Below, in pieces: positions 10,202-22,618 of a stretch of DNA of 64,000 nucleotides. Position 1 is the stretch's first letter. Every line of letters starts with the position of its first letter. The translations under genes were made by a program, and so were the position numbers. Source of the stretch: Cupriavidus pauculus (GTDB lineage Bacteria; Pseudomonadota; Gammaproteobacteria; Burkholderiales; Burkholderiaceae); the NCBI RefSeq assembly GCF_008801835.1, contig NZ_VZOW01000003.1, forward strand, positions 124,001 to 188,000. The letters run 5' to 3'. The notes beneath the pieces are model-generated. The model had not been told where the DNA came from. It ran no database searches and was given only the letters and a program-made list of their open reading frames with translations.

Positions 10202-10798
10202 TCAGGGGCCGATCGGCTTTGCGTCGATGCTGGCGCCATCGACTAGGAAATGCCCGCCCGCCACGTGGTGGATGGTCCGCAGCGCATCGTGGCCTTCGAA
10301 GTGCCAGCGTCCTGCGCTGAATACCCGCGCATCGGCGTGGGCCGCCACCACCTCGCCAAGGAACAGGTCGTAGCCTTGCTGAATCGCCGGTTCCGGCAAT
10401 ATCCGGCACTCCAGCCACGCCGCGCAGCCTTCCAGCAACGGCGCGCCGATCACACTGCCGGCAAACGTCTGGAGGCCGTACGCGGCGAACTTGTCGATGC
10501 CTTGTTGCTCGGCGATCTCGCGGCCCGAACTCGAGCCAAGCGCCTGCGTGATGTCGACCTGGCTGACGGTGGGCACCTGCAGCGCAAATTCGCCGCTCGC
10601 TTCGAGTAACTGCCGCGTCCAGGTGGCCTTGTCCAGCACCACGGCGACCTTTGGCGGGGCAAAGTCCAACGGCATGGCCCAGGCGGCGGCCATGATGTTG
10701 CGTTGGCCGCCGTGTGCCGCGCTGACCAGAACGGTCGGGCCGTGATTGAGCAGGCGATAGGCCTTGGCGAGATCGACGGGGAGACGGTGGGAATTCAT
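10202..10798 (-). CDS. Flavin reductase-like (FMN-binding split barrel) protein
   Basis: A 198-residue protein of the flavin-reductase/flavoredoxin family. It starts MNSHRLPVDLAKAYRLL and has the FMN-barrel segments GPTVLVSAAHGGQRN, MAAAWAMPLDFAPPKVAVVL and GEFALQVPT. Proteins of this type bind FMN and often transfer electrons to a partner oxygenase; no partner is encoded beside it. The gene is divergent from the LysR-type gene, so the LysR protein may once have regulated it. Confidence 0.8.
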   Translation of the reverse strand: MNSHRLPVDLAKAYRLLNHGPTVLVSAAHGGQRNIMAAAWAMPLDFAPPKVAVVLDKATWTRQLLEASGEFALQVPTVSQVDITQALGSSSGREIAEQQGIDKFAAYGLQTFAGSVIGAPLLEGCAAWLECRILPEPAIQQGYDLFLGEVVAAHADARVFSAGRWHFEGHDALRTIHHVAGGHFLVDGASIDAKPIGP

Positions 10799-10898
10799 AT
10801 TCGGAATCCGAAAAATCTGATGCAATCTGCGCAGGCTCAAGGCACGAACTAGCACATGTGGGCCAATATAACGGCACTCTCGAACGCCATCAGCTCGA

Positions 10899-10932
10899 TT
10901 TTTGACATTATCTGTCTCAATGCTGTCAAAAA
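10899..10932. repeat. Inverted repeat between the flavin reductase and LysR genes
   Basis: TTTTTGACA (10899-10907) and TGTCAAAAA (10924-10932) are exact reverse complements with a 16-base spacer. The pair lies about midway in the divergent intergenic region and looks like an operator. Confidence 0.6.
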
Positions 10933-11010
10933 TACGGCGGATATTGACAAGCGTAGTGCGAGAAGTGCCGAATTTGCTTTTCCCTGCCGTTTTTTTCTCT
11001 TACACTCGGA

Positions 11011-11026
11011 AGATATGTTGATATCT
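11011..11026. promoter_or_regulatory. Candidate LysR-type box upstream of the LysR gene
   Basis: AGATAT-GTTG-ATATCT is a perfect inverted repeat about 66 bases before the lysR ATG. Its size and AT-rich dyad symmetry resemble LysR-family recognition sites; assignment to this regulator is inference. Confidence 0.45.
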
Positions 11027-11091
11027 GATGTGCAGCCAGTGAAAGTGGTGGGGCCATCCAGAAGCGTGAGATATAACAACCGGGCCTGATC

Positions 11092-12083
11092 ATGGTAAAT
11101 GTGGATACCAAGCTGCTGGTGATTTTTACCGAGCTGCTGAGCAAGCGAAACGCCACTTATGTGGCGGAAAAAATGCACATGACGGCCCCCGCGGTGTCCC
11201 ATTCGCTGGGCCGGCTGCGTGAGATCTTCGACGATCCGCTCTTCATCCGCGTGCCGCACGGCCTGACGCCCACGCCGCGCGCGCTGGAGCTCGGTCCGAA
11301 GATCCGCGACATGCTCGATCTCTGGTCGTCGATCAATGAAGGCGATGCCGACAACTTCGATCCCGCCATCGCGACCGGCACGTTGAGCATCGGCTTTGCC
11401 GCGGAGCTTGGCGATACGGTTTTCAACCGTTTTGTCCTGCGTATCAAGCAGTTGGCGCCCGATCTGCATATTCGCCTGATCGAATCGCACTCGTGGGAAA
11501 GCGACGTCGCGTCGATGCGCGCCAATGAACTCGATCTCGCCTTTTCGCCATTCCCCACGCGCCATCCCGAGATTGTCGAGGAAATGGTGACGTCGCTGAA
11601 CCTGTGGGTTTGCGCGCGCAAGAATCTCCGGTATTGAGGAATGAATGGACGCTGGAGCAATATCTTGAATGCAGCCATATCTTCATGGCGCATTCGGGTG
11701 GTGCTGGCCGTCCGGCCGCGGCGCTGATTCCGCTGGACTATGCCTTGCAACAGCGCGGTCTCAAGCGCAACGCCACGCTGACGGTCCATTCATGGCGCGC
11801 GCAGGCAGAGCTGGCCGCGCAGACCGACATGATTTTCACAGTCAACGCGCTTACCAAGGACATGGCTTGCGAGACTTATGGGCTGAAGGCGTTTCCGCTA
11901 CCCGCCGAGCTCAATACCACGCTGGGCCTCAATATGTTCTGGCACCGCAGCCGCAACACCCATCCGATGCTGGTTTGGGCGCGCGCGTTGTTTCGTCAGG
12001 TAGTCGGAGAATTCGTAGGACCGCCGCAAACCACGACGACGCGAAATCTGCGTGTGGTGGCCGAGCAGGATGTGCACGAGTGA
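11092..12083 (+). pseudogene. LysR-family transcriptional regulator, frameshifted
   Basis: Two adjoining frames together make one complete LysR protein of about 330 residues. The first (11092-11637) carries the winged-helix DNA-binding domain (VAEKMHMTAPAVSHSLGRL, then LTPTPRALELGP) and the first half of the effector domain, ending ...LWVCARKNLRY. The second continues from about 11625 with SPVLRNEWTLEQYL to the stop at 12083. The break lies near AAGAATCTCCGG, consistent with loss of one base within AAT-TCT. Either the gene is inactivated or there is a sequencing error. As read, the product lacks half its ligand-binding domain. Confidence 0.85.
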
Positions 12084-12112
12084 GCGACAAAAATAAGCGA
12101 CAAAATGGAATG

Positions 12113-12140
12113 AAAAAAAACCGGCGCGAGCCGGTTTTTT
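12113..12140. terminator. Bidirectional terminator between the LysR gene and fur
   Basis: A8-CCGGC-GCGA-GCCGG-T7: A-run and T-run on the two sides of a GC stem serve the convergent genes. Confidence 0.85.
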
Positions 12141-12169
12141 CATGTCCGCGTTCGCATGCGCCGCGCCGC

Positions 12170-12601
12170 TTAGCGCTTGGGCCGGTGGGGGCAGTTGTCC
12201 TTCGTGCAATTGCCATACAGCGACAAGGCGTGTTCCTGCAGCGCAAAGCCGCGTTCGCGCGCAATGCTCTGCTGGCGCTGCTCGATGTCCGCGTCGAAAA
12301 ATTCCTCGACTCGGCCGCAATCCAGGCACACCAGATGGTCATGGTGCTTGCCTTCATTCAACTCGAAAATCGCCTTGCCCGATTCAAAGTTGTTGCGTGA
12401 CAGGAGGCCGGCTTGTTCAAACTGAGTCAGCACACGATAAACCGTGGCCAGCCCGATATCCATATGCTCGTTGAGCAGAATGCGGTAAACGTCTTCCGCG
12501 CTCAGATGGCGTTGTTCGCTGGTTTGGAAAATCTCAAGGATCTTCAGGCGGGGGACAGTCGCCTTCAGGCCGATATTTTTGAGGTCCGCCGGACTCGGCA
12601 T
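12170..12601 (-). CDS. fur: Ferric uptake regulator Fur
   Basis: Iron-responsive transcriptional repressor, 143 residues. The N-terminal winged helix contains [12 protein letters not shown] and [12 protein letters not shown], followed by [16 protein letters not shown]. The C-terminal metal/dimer domain has the histidine cluster [14 protein letters not shown], including a CxxC. The ATG at 12601 is preceded by GGGAG. It is divergent from bamE, the usual arrangement in this family of bacteria; I did not find an obvious Fur box in the 197-base spacer. Confidence 0.96.
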   Translation of the reverse strand: MPSPADLKNIGLKATVPRLKILEIFQTSEQRHLSAEDVYRILLNEHMDIGLATVYRVLTQFEQAGLLSRNNFESGKAIFELNEGKHHDHLVCLDCGRVEEFFDADIEQRQQSIARERGFALQEHALSLYGNCTKDNCPHRPKR

Positions 12602-12798
12602 GGGCGTGACTCCCTAGAGTACAATGTCTGGATAGTTGAATCATAAGGGTTTTGGCGACAAAAGTCGCCCCGGTGCCATGGCGCCCGGACGCCGCCTGCG
12701 CGGTGGCGTACCCGTTGCGCCGTGGCCGTGCCGGAGCCACCGCTATCATGCGGTGCGCCGGTTCCGGCACAGATCATTCCCGTCTGGAAGCGAGATAC

Positions 12799-13422
12799 AT
12801 GCGTTCATTCCGTTCGTCCGCCATGCGCCCGGCGCTGGTGTCTTCCCTGCTGGCAGCCGCGCTGCTCGCTGGCGCCTGCTCGGCTTACGACAGCACGTCG
12901 CGCAAGGTGGCTTCCGCCATCACGCCGTACCGCATCAATATCGTTCAGGGCAACTTCGTGTCGCGGGAAGCGGTTTCCCAGCTGCGCGAAGGCATGACGC
13001 GCGACCAGGTTCGCTTCCTGCTGGGCACGCCGCTGCTGCAGGACGTGTTCCACGGCAATCGCTGGGACTATTACTTTTCGTTCCGCCGCGGCAGCACGCC
13101 AGTCGTGCAATCGCGCCACTTCACGGTGTTCTTCGACGCCGACAAGCTGGTCAAGTGGGAGGGCAGCGAGCTGCCGTCCGAATATGAGCTGATTGCCGAA
13201 ATCGACGGCATGAAGGCTGCGCTGAAGAATCAGACGCCGGGCAAGATCACATCGCCCAGCGCCGCGCCTGCCGATTCGGCCCCGGCTCCGATGCCCACGC
13301 CGGCTGGCGCGTCCGCGCCTGAAGCCGCGCCGGCGACGCCCGCATCGCCGGATGCTGCGCCGGCACCGGCCGCTTCGCCCGCTCCGGCCGCCAGCGCCGT
13401 GCAGGACAAACCGGCCAGCTGA
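12799..13422 (+). CDS. bamE: Outer-membrane assembly lipoprotein BamE (SmpA/OmlA)
   Basis: Lipoprotein subunit of the BAM complex that inserts beta-barrels into the outer membrane. A signal peptide ends in the lipobox LLAGAC, with Cys27 the lipidation site. The conserved domain includes [29 protein letters not shown] and [10 protein letters not shown]. The 207-residue length exceeds the usual 110-150: after about residue 150 comes a tail rich in proline and alanine. The ATG at 12799 was chosen because it directly precedes the signal peptide; the open frame upstream overlaps the promoter region. Confidence 0.92.
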   Translation: MRSFRSSAMRPALVSSLLAAALLAGACSAYDSTSRKVASAITPYRINIVQGNFVSREAVSQLREGMTRDQVRFLLGTPLLQDVFHGNRWDYYFSFRRGSTPVVQSRHFTVFFDADKLVKWEGSELPSEYELIAEIDGMKAALKNQTPGKITSPSAAPADSAPAPMPTPAGASAPEAAPATPASPDAAPAPAASPAPAASAVQDKPAS

Positions 13423-13477
13423 GCCGGCGCGCGGCTGGTCCCGGACCGCCACTTCAGCCCTTTCAACCCCTCCCGCT

Positions 13478-13503
13478 GCCCGCGCCGTTTGCGGGGCGCG
13501 GGC
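13478..13503. repeat. Strong hairpin before dapB
   Basis: GCCCGCGCC (13478-13486) and GGCGCGGGC (13495-13503) form a 9-bp stem with an 8-base loop, 17 bases before the dapB start. No T-run follows, so it is not a standard terminator. Confidence 0.6.
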
Positions 13504-13520
13504 ATCAGAATCGTCGCATC

Positions 13521-17109
<3,589 letters not shown>

Positions 17110-17130
17110 GGCACATAGTCAGGAACAGAC

Positions 17131-17646
17131 ATGGATCGACCGGACATGGGACGCCGCGGATTTCTCGCCATCGGCGTCGCAATGGCGGCGGCTGGCCTGC
17201 TGGCCGGCTGCGGCTTTCACATGCGCGGTAATGCCGATTTCGCGTTCAAGCGGCTTTACATCGGCTTGCCGTCGAATACCCTGATGGGCGCGGACTTGCG
17301 GCGCAATATCCGCAACGGGTCGGACACCCAGATCGTCGAAGACCCGAAGGAAGCCGACGCGATGCTCGACGTGCTGGCCGACACGCGCGCCAAGACGATC
17401 CTGTCGATCACCGCCGAGGGCGTGGTGCGCGAGTATCGGCTGACCCAGCGATTCAGCTTCCGCCTGCGCGATGCCACGGGCAAGGAGCTGATCGGGCCGT
17501 CCACGCTGGTGCTCACGCGCGACCTGACGTACAACGAAGCCAACACGCTGGCCAAGGACTACGAAGAACAACAGCTCTATCGCGACATGCAGCGCGACGT
17601 GGTGCAGCAACTGATGCGCCGGCTTGCGGCAGTCAAGACGATCTAG
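17131..17646 (+). CDS. lptE: LPS-assembly lipoprotein LptE
   Basis: Plug lipoprotein that works with the LptD barrel to place lipopolysaccharide in the outer membrane. 171 residues with a signal peptide and lipobox LLAGC (Cys27), followed by GFHMRG, a start typical of LptE/RlpB. The rest matches the family pattern, for example RLTQRFSFRLRDATG and DLTYNEANTLAKDYEE. It sits between leuS and holA, the conserved order in proteobacteria. Confidence 0.93.
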   Translation: MDRPDMGRRGFLAIGVAMAAAGLLAGCGFHMRGNADFAFKRLYIGLPSNTLMGADLRRNIRNGSDTQIVEDPKEADAMLDVLADTRAKTILSITAEGVVREYRLTQRFSFRLRDATGKELIGPSTLVLTRDLTYNEANTLAKDYEEQQLYRDMQRDVVQQLMRRLAAVKTI

Positions 17647-17667
17647 GCGGAGATCCGCCAGGACACG

Positions 17668-18738
17668 ATGCAGCTGAAGCTCGACGGACTCGACGCCCAT
17701 CTCCGGCAGGCCCAGACCAAGGGCCTGGCGCCGTTGTACGTGGTGCATGGCGACGAACACCTGCTGGTGCTCGAGGCGGTGGACCGCCTGCGGCGGGCCG
17801 CGCGCGAATCCGGCTTTACCGAGCGCGAGGTGCTGGTGGCCGAACGCGGTTTTCACTGGAGCCAGCTCACCGAGGCGCAGCAATCGATGTCGCTGTTCGG
17901 CGACCGCAAGATCGTCGAGTTGCGCGTGCCGACGGGCAAGCCCGGCAAGGACGGCGGCGAGGCGCTGCGGGCCGTCGCGGCCCAGCCGTCGCAGGATGTC
18001 GTGATGCTGGTCACGCTGCCGCGGCTCGATTTTGCGGCATCGAAATCCGCGTGGTTTCAGGCGCTGGAATCAGCCGGCGTGTCGATCAAGGTCGATGCGG
18101 TCGATCGCACGCGCTTGCCGGCATGGGTGGGCGACCGCCTTGCCCTGCAGCAGCAGCGCGTGGAACCGGGCGAAGCCGGCCGGCGCGCGCTGCAGTTCAT
18201 CGCCGACAAGGTCGAAGGCAATCTGCTTGCCGCGCATCAGGAAATTCAGAAGCTCGGTTTGCTCTATCCGCCCGGCGTGCTGACGTTCGATCAAGTGCAC
18301 GATGCGGTGCTCAACGTGGCCCGCTACGACGTGTTCAAGGTGTCCGAGGCGATGCTCGCGGCAGACGTTCCGCGCCTGGTGCGGATGCTGGAAGGATTGC
18401 GCGGCGAAGGCGAGGCCACCGTGCTGGTGCTGTGGGCGCTGACCGAGGAAATTCGCGTATTATCCAAGGTCCGGCAAGGGCTGGCGGCCGGCAAGCCGGC
18501 GGGCGTGCTGATGCGTGAACTGCGTGTCTGGGGCCCGCGCGAGCGCTTGGTGCCACAGGCGGCCCAGCGGCTGTCGATGCCGCAACTCGAAGCCGCCCTG
18601 GCGATGGCTGCGCGGCTCGACCGGCAAGTCAAGGGGCTGTCGGATCTGCCCGGCGCAGGCGGTCCGGGCGGCGGTTTGCCGGCAGAGCCCTGGGATGGCC
18701 TGCTGGAACTGGCGCTGATGGTCGCGCGGCCGGCCTGA
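17668..18738 (+). CDS. holA: DNA polymerase III delta subunit
   Basis: Clamp-loader subunit that opens the beta sliding clamp. The 356-residue protein fits HolA in length. The N-terminal segment reads [23 protein letters not shown], followed by [15 protein letters not shown] and LIVTLPR-like strands, then [22 protein letters not shown], a family hallmark. It follows lptE by 21 bases. Confidence 0.94.
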   Translation: MQLKLDGLDAHLRQAQTKGLAPLYVVHGDEHLLVLEAVDRLRRAARESGFTEREVLVAERGFHWSQLTEAQQSMSLFGDRKIVELRVPTGKPGKDGGEALRAVAAQPSQDVVMLVTLPRLDFAASKSAWFQALESAGVSIKVDAVDRTRLPAWVGDRLALQQQRVEPGEAGRRALQFIADKVEGNLLAAHQEIQKLGLLYPPGVLTFDQVHDAVLNVARYDVFKVSEAMLAADVPRLVRMLEGLRGEGEATVLVLWALTEEIRVLSKVRQGLAAGKPAGVLMRELRVWGPRERLVPQAAQRLSMPQLEAALAMAARLDRQVKGLSDLPGAGGPGGGLPAEPWDGLLELALMVARPA

Positions 18739-18826
18739 GCACGGCACGGCGAGCGCCAGACCGGACGGAATCAGAATATCGCTGGCAGCCGCGCCGGCAC
18801 ATCGACATCGCGGCACCCACAGCAAA

Positions 18827-18841
18827 CCGGGCATCGCCCGG
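18827..18841. repeat. Small hairpin adjoining the proA ribosome-binding site
   Basis: CCGGGC-ATC-GCCCGG ends nine bases before the proA ATG and includes the G-rich part of its Shine-Dalgarno region. Confidence 0.4.
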
Positions 18842-18850
18842 GACATCATC

Positions 18851-20131
18851 ATGACCGAGTTCGATCTCCACGCTTACATGCACCGCGTCGGCCAGCAGGC
18901 CCGCGCGGCGTCGCGCGCCATGGCGCGCGCCTCCACGGCCGACAAGAACCGCGCGTTGCTGACGATTGCCGCAGCCATCCGGCGCGATGCCGACCAGCTC
19001 AAGGCCGTCAACGCGCGCGATGTGGAGCGTGCCCGCGCCAATGGCCAGGACGCCGCGTTCATCGATCGCCTGACGCTGTCGGACAAGGCCATTGCGACGA
19101 TGGCCGCCGGCCTCGAACAGATCGCCGCGCTGGCAGATCCGATCGGCGAAATCACCAACATGAAGTTCCGGCCCACCGGGATCCAGGTGGGGCAGATGCG
19201 CGTGCCGCTGGGCGTGATCGGCATCATTTACGAATCGCGTCCGAATGTGACCATCGATGCCGCAGCGTTGTGCCTGAAATCGGGCAACGCCACGATCCTG
19301 CGCGGCGGCTCCGAAGCGATCGAATCGAACACCGCGCTGGCAGCGCTGGTGGCCGAAGGGCTGTCCGCGGCCGGATTGCCGGCCGAAGCGGTGCAGGTGA
19401 TCGAGACCACCGATCGCGCGGCAGTCGGTCGCCTCATCACCATGACCGAATACGTCGACGTGATCGTGCCGCGCGGCGGCAAAAGCCTGATCGCGCGCCT
19501 GATGGAAGAGGCGCGGGTGCCGATGATCAAGCATCTGGACGGCATCTGCCATGTCTATATCGACGACGATGCCGATGCCGAAAAGGCGGTGCGCATCTGC
19601 GACAACGCCAAGACCCAGCGCTACGCGCCGTGCAACACGATGGAAACGTTGCTGGTGTCGCGCAAGGTGGCGGCCGCGATCCTGCCGCCGTTGTGCCGTA
19701 TCTACCAGGAAAAAGGCGTCGAGTTGCGTGTCTGCGCCGATACACGTACCACGCTTGAAGCCGCCGGATTCTCTGGCCTGGTCGACGCCACGGAAGAAGA
19801 CTGGCGCCTGGAGTATCTGGCGCCCGTGCTGGCGATCCGCACCGTGGATGGCCTCGACGCCGCCATCGCGCACATCAACACCTATGGCTCGGCGCACACC
19901 GACTCGATCGTCACGGAAAACTACACGACCGGCATGCGCTTCCTGCGGGAAGTCGATTCGGCCAGCGTGATGATCAACGCATCGACGCGCTTTGCCGATG
20001 GCTTTGAGTACGGACTCGGCGCGGAGATCGGCATCTCGAATGACAAGCTGCACGCACGCGGTCCGGTCGGACTGGAAGGGCTGACGTCCCTGAAGTACGT
20101 CGTGTTCGGTCACGGCGAGATTCGCACCTGA
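18851..20131 (+). CDS. proA: Gamma-glutamyl phosphate reductase
   Basis: Second step of proline synthesis, NADPH-dependent reduction of gamma-glutamyl phosphate to the semialdehyde. 426 residues, normal length. Aldehyde-dehydrogenase-like fold with [31 protein letters not shown] and the catalytic cysteine in YAPCNTMET. proC, the last proline-pathway gene, is elsewhere in the window (52.5 kb). hemJ starts 16 bases downstream. Confidence 0.96.
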   Translation: MTEFDLHAYMHRVGQQARAASRAMARASTADKNRALLTIAAAIRRDADQLKAVNARDVERARANGQDAAFIDRLTLSDKAIATMAAGLEQIAALADPIGEITNMKFRPTGIQVGQMRVPLGVIGIIYESRPNVTIDAAALCLKSGNATILRGGSEAIESNTALAALVAEGLSAAGLPAEAVQVIETTDRAAVGRLITMTEYVDVIVPRGGKSLIARLMEEARVPMIKHLDGICHVYIDDDADAEKAVRICDNAKTQRYAPCNTMETLLVSRKVAAAILPPLCRIYQEKGVELRVCADTRTTLEAAGFSGLVDATEEDWRLEYLAPVLAIRTVDGLDAAIAHINTYGSAHTDSIVTENYTTGMRFLREVDSASVMINASTRFADGFEYGLGAEIGISNDKLHARGPVGLEGLTSLKYVVFGHGEIRT

Positions 20132-20147
20132 AAGGACGGACAAGTCG

Positions 20148-20570
20148 ATGCTTTGGGTCAAGGCCTTTCATATCCTGTTCGTCATCTCGTGGTTTGCGGG
20201 GCTGTTCTATTTGCCGCGCATCTTCGTCAATCTGGCGATGGAGACCGATCCGGCAAGCGTCAAACGCCTGCTGCTCATGGCGCGCAAGTTATTCCGCTTC
20301 ATGACGATCCTCGCAGTGCCGGCACTGGTGTTTGGCCTGTGGCTGTTCCTGGGCTACGGCATCGGGCGCGGCGCCGGGCAGGGCTGGATGCACGCCAAGC
20401 TGGCGCTGGTACTGGTATTGATCGGCTATCACCATGGTTGCGGCGTGTTGCTGCGCAAGTTCGAGCGGGGCGTCAATACGCGCTCGCATACGTTCTATCG
20501 CTGGTTCAACGAGTTGCCGGTGCTGGTGTTGCTGGCCATCGTGATTTTGGTTGTCGTAAAGCCGTTCTAG
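20148..20570 (+). CDS. hemJ: HemJ-type protoporphyrinogen IX oxidase
   Basis: Integral membrane protein of the UPF0093/HemJ family, which oxidises protoporphyrinogen IX in haem synthesis in bacteria lacking HemG or HemY. 140 residues with four hydrophobic segments. It has the family motifs WVKAFHILFVISWFAGLFYLP at the start (conserved His), KLALVLVLIGYHHG in the middle and RWFNELPVLVLLAIVILVVVKPF at the end. The position between proA and an isomerase gene gives no further hint. Confidence 0.88.
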   Translation: MLWVKAFHILFVISWFAGLFYLPRIFVNLAMETDPASVKRLLLMARKLFRFMTILAVPALVFGLWLFLGYGIGRGAGQGWMHAKLALVLVLIGYHHGCGVLLRKFERGVNTRSHTFYRWFNELPVLVLLAIVILVVVKPF

Positions 20571-20606
20571 GCTATTGGGTTTCCACTGTTTTTCGATGAG
20601 GTCGTG

Positions 20607-21212
20607 ATGAGCAAGCAGGTCGAATATTTCCTGGCGCCACAGTCTCCGTTCGTCTACCTGGGCCATGCGCGTTTCGTGGCGATCGCCAACCGGCACAATG
20701 CGCAGGTGCTGCTCAAGCCGGCCGATCTGGGCAAGGTGTTTGCGGTCTCCGGCGGCTTGCCGCTGGCGCAGCGCCCGCCGCAGCGTCAGGCGTATCGGCT
20801 GATCGAGCTCGAGCGCTGGAGCAAGTTTCTCGATATCCCGATGAACCTGCATCCGACCTACTTCCCGGTCTCCGGCGACGCCGCGGCCCGGCTGATCATC
20901 GCCGCGCAGCTGGCGCATGGCACCGCCCGCGCGCTGGAATTGACCGGCGCAATCTCGCGCGCAATCTGGGCCGAGCAGCGCAATATTGCCGACGCGGCCA
21001 CGCTGGCGCAGATCGCCGACGAGAACGATTTCGACGGCGCGGGACTGCTCAAGGCCAGCGAGGCGCAAGCGGTGCAGGCGGCCTATGCGCAGAATACGCA
21101 GGACGCGATTTCGGCCAATGTGTTCGGCGCGCCGTGGTTTATCCATGACGGTCAGCCCTACTGGGGCCAGGACCGGCTCGATTTTCTCGATCGCGCGCTC
21201 GCGGCGGGCTGA
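20607..21212 (+). CDS. 2-hydroxychromene-2-carboxylate isomerase family (DsbA-like fold) protein
   Basis: 201-residue thioredoxin-fold protein of the HCCA-isomerase/DsbA group. It starts KQVEYFLAPQSPFVYLGHARF, where a serine replaces a CxxC pair as in HCCA isomerases and GST-kappa, and ends with VFGAPWFIHDGQPYWGQDRLDFL, the family C-terminal motif. The authentic substrate is unknown; no aromatic-degradation genes are nearby. ATG 20607 is preceded by GAGG; a GTG directly before it is less likely. Confidence 0.85.
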   Translation: MSKQVEYFLAPQSPFVYLGHARFVAIANRHNAQVLLKPADLGKVFAVSGGLPLAQRPPQRQAYRLIELERWSKFLDIPMNLHPTYFPVSGDAAARLIIAAQLAHGTARALELTGAISRAIWAEQRNIADAATLAQIADENDFDGAGLLKASEAQAVQAAYAQNTQDAISANVFGAPWFIHDGQPYWGQDRLDFLDRALAAG

Positions 21213-21236
21213 TCGACGCGCCGGGCCAAATTTGTT

Positions 21237-21260
21237 CCGTCCGCCGTTGCGGACGTTTTT
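21237..21260 (+). terminator. Terminator-like hairpin between the isomerase and the methyltransferase gene
   Basis: GTCCGC-CGTT-GCGGAC followed by GTTTTTG. Only 20 bases before the next start, so it may attenuate rather than separate the genes. Confidence 0.6.
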
Positions 21261-21280
21261 GTTTTCAGGAATCTCACGCC

Positions 21281-22543
21281 ATGACCCAAGCCTTTTTTGC
21301 TCCTTGCCCGCGCGGCCTTGAATCGGCGCTGGCCGACGAGCTGCGCGAGATTGCGCAATATCCGGCCGTGGCGGCCACGGCGCCGTTCGAGGTGCATCGC
21401 GAGATGCCGGGCGGCGTGTCGTTCTCCGGCGAGATGGCTGCCGCGTATGCGGTGAACCTGCATTCGCGCATTGCCAGCCGCGTGCTGTTGCGCGTGGCGC
21501 AGCGTGGCTATCGGCACGAAGACGATATCTACACGCTGGCGCGCCAGCAGCGCTGGGAGCAGTGGTTCTCGCCGGACGAGACGCTGCGGGTCGATATCAC
21601 GTCGCACAAGTCCGCGCTGCGCAGTCTCAATTTCACGGCATTGCGCGTGAAGGACGGCGTGTGCGATGCGATGCGCGAGCGGCTTGGCGCACGGCCCAGC
21701 GTGGACACGGTGAGCCCCGACGTCCGGATCTACGCGCACCTGAGCGAGACCGATTGCACGCTCTATCTGGATACTACGGGCGAACCCTTGTTCAAGCGCG
21801 GCTGGCGCATGGAAAAGGGCGAAGCACCGCTGAAGGAAAATCTCGCCGCCGGCATTCTGCGTCTGGCCGGCTGGACGCAAGGACAGACGGACCGTCCGTT
21901 TTTCGATCCGATGTGTGGCAGCGGCACGTTCCTGGTGGAAGCCGCGCAAGTGGCGCTCGGCATCGCGCCGGGCGTGGGGCGCACCTTCGCGTTCGAATGG
22001 CTCAAAGGCGCCGATACCCGGGCCTGGCAGGCATTGCGGTCCGATGCGCAGCGCGCGCGTGAAGAGGCGGCAGGCTGTGCTGCCACGCTGCAGATTGCGG
22101 GTTCCGATATTTCGACCGACATGCTGTCGATGGCGCATGCCAACTGGCAGCGCGCCGGCTTGCCCGGAGAGGTGCCGCTCAAGCAGGTCGATGCGCGCTT
22201 CGTGCAGCCGCCGTTTGCGCAAGCCGGTGTGCTGATCATGAATCCGCCTTACGGCGAGCGCATCGCGGTGCGCGGGGATCGCCGCAACGCGCTGCAGGAC
22301 GCGCCGCGCGACGAAGCGGAGGAGGCGGCCGCAAACCAGTTCGCCACGGCCTTCGCCACGACCCTGAAGCAGAATTTTTCAGGCTGGCAGGCGTGGGTAT
22401 TTACCGGCGATCTGTCGATGCCGAAACGTCTGCGTCTCAAGGAATCGCGCCGGACGCCGCTGTTCAACGGCAATATCGAATGCCGGCTGTTCCGTTTCGA
22501 TATGGTGCGCGGCGCAAATCGCGAACCGCAGAAGAAGGACTGA
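21281..22543 (+). CDS. rlmL: THUMP-domain class I rRNA guanine-N2 methyltransferase, RlmL type
   Basis: SAM-dependent methyltransferase related to the RlmL half of E. coli RlmKL, which makes m2G2445 in 23S rRNA. 420 residues: N-terminal ferredoxin-like/THUMP region (FFAPCPRGLESALADEL, then TSHKSALRSLNF), and a Rossmann methyltransferase with DPMCGSGTFLVEAA near residue 208 and the catalytic NPPYGER motif near residue 320. The E. coli RlmK half is absent, as is usual in betaproteobacteria. Confidence 0.88.
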   Translation: MTQAFFAPCPRGLESALADELREIAQYPAVAATAPFEVHREMPGGVSFSGEMAAAYAVNLHSRIASRVLLRVAQRGYRHEDDIYTLARQQRWEQWFSPDETLRVDITSHKSALRSLNFTALRVKDGVCDAMRERLGARPSVDTVSPDVRIYAHLSETDCTLYLDTTGEPLFKRGWRMEKGEAPLKENLAAGILRLAGWTQGQTDRPFFDPMCGSGTFLVEAAQVALGIAPGVGRTFAFEWLKGADTRAWQALRSDAQRAREEAAGCAATLQIAGSDISTDMLSMAHANWQRAGLPGEVPLKQVDARFVQPPFAQAGVLIMNPPYGERIAVRGDRRNALQDAPRDEAEEAAANQFATAFATTLKQNFSGWQAWVFTGDLSMPKRLRLKESRRTPLFNGNIECRLFRFDMVRGANREPQKKD

Positions 22544-22618
22544 CTACGTTGCGCTGCATCCCTGCGATCTTCAGGCCGCTGCGGCCCGGGGATCGCGCAG
22601 GAACGTGCGCATCACGCT

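Noticed and set aside
12602..12798. Fur box between fur and bamE
   Set aside because: No GATAAT-type repeats found in the spacer.
22562..22602. Terminator between the rlmL-like and response-regulator genes
   Set aside because: A composite hairpin (GCGATC/GATCGC with inner GGCCGC/GCGGCC) is present, but no T-run on either strand, so I did not list it as a terminator.
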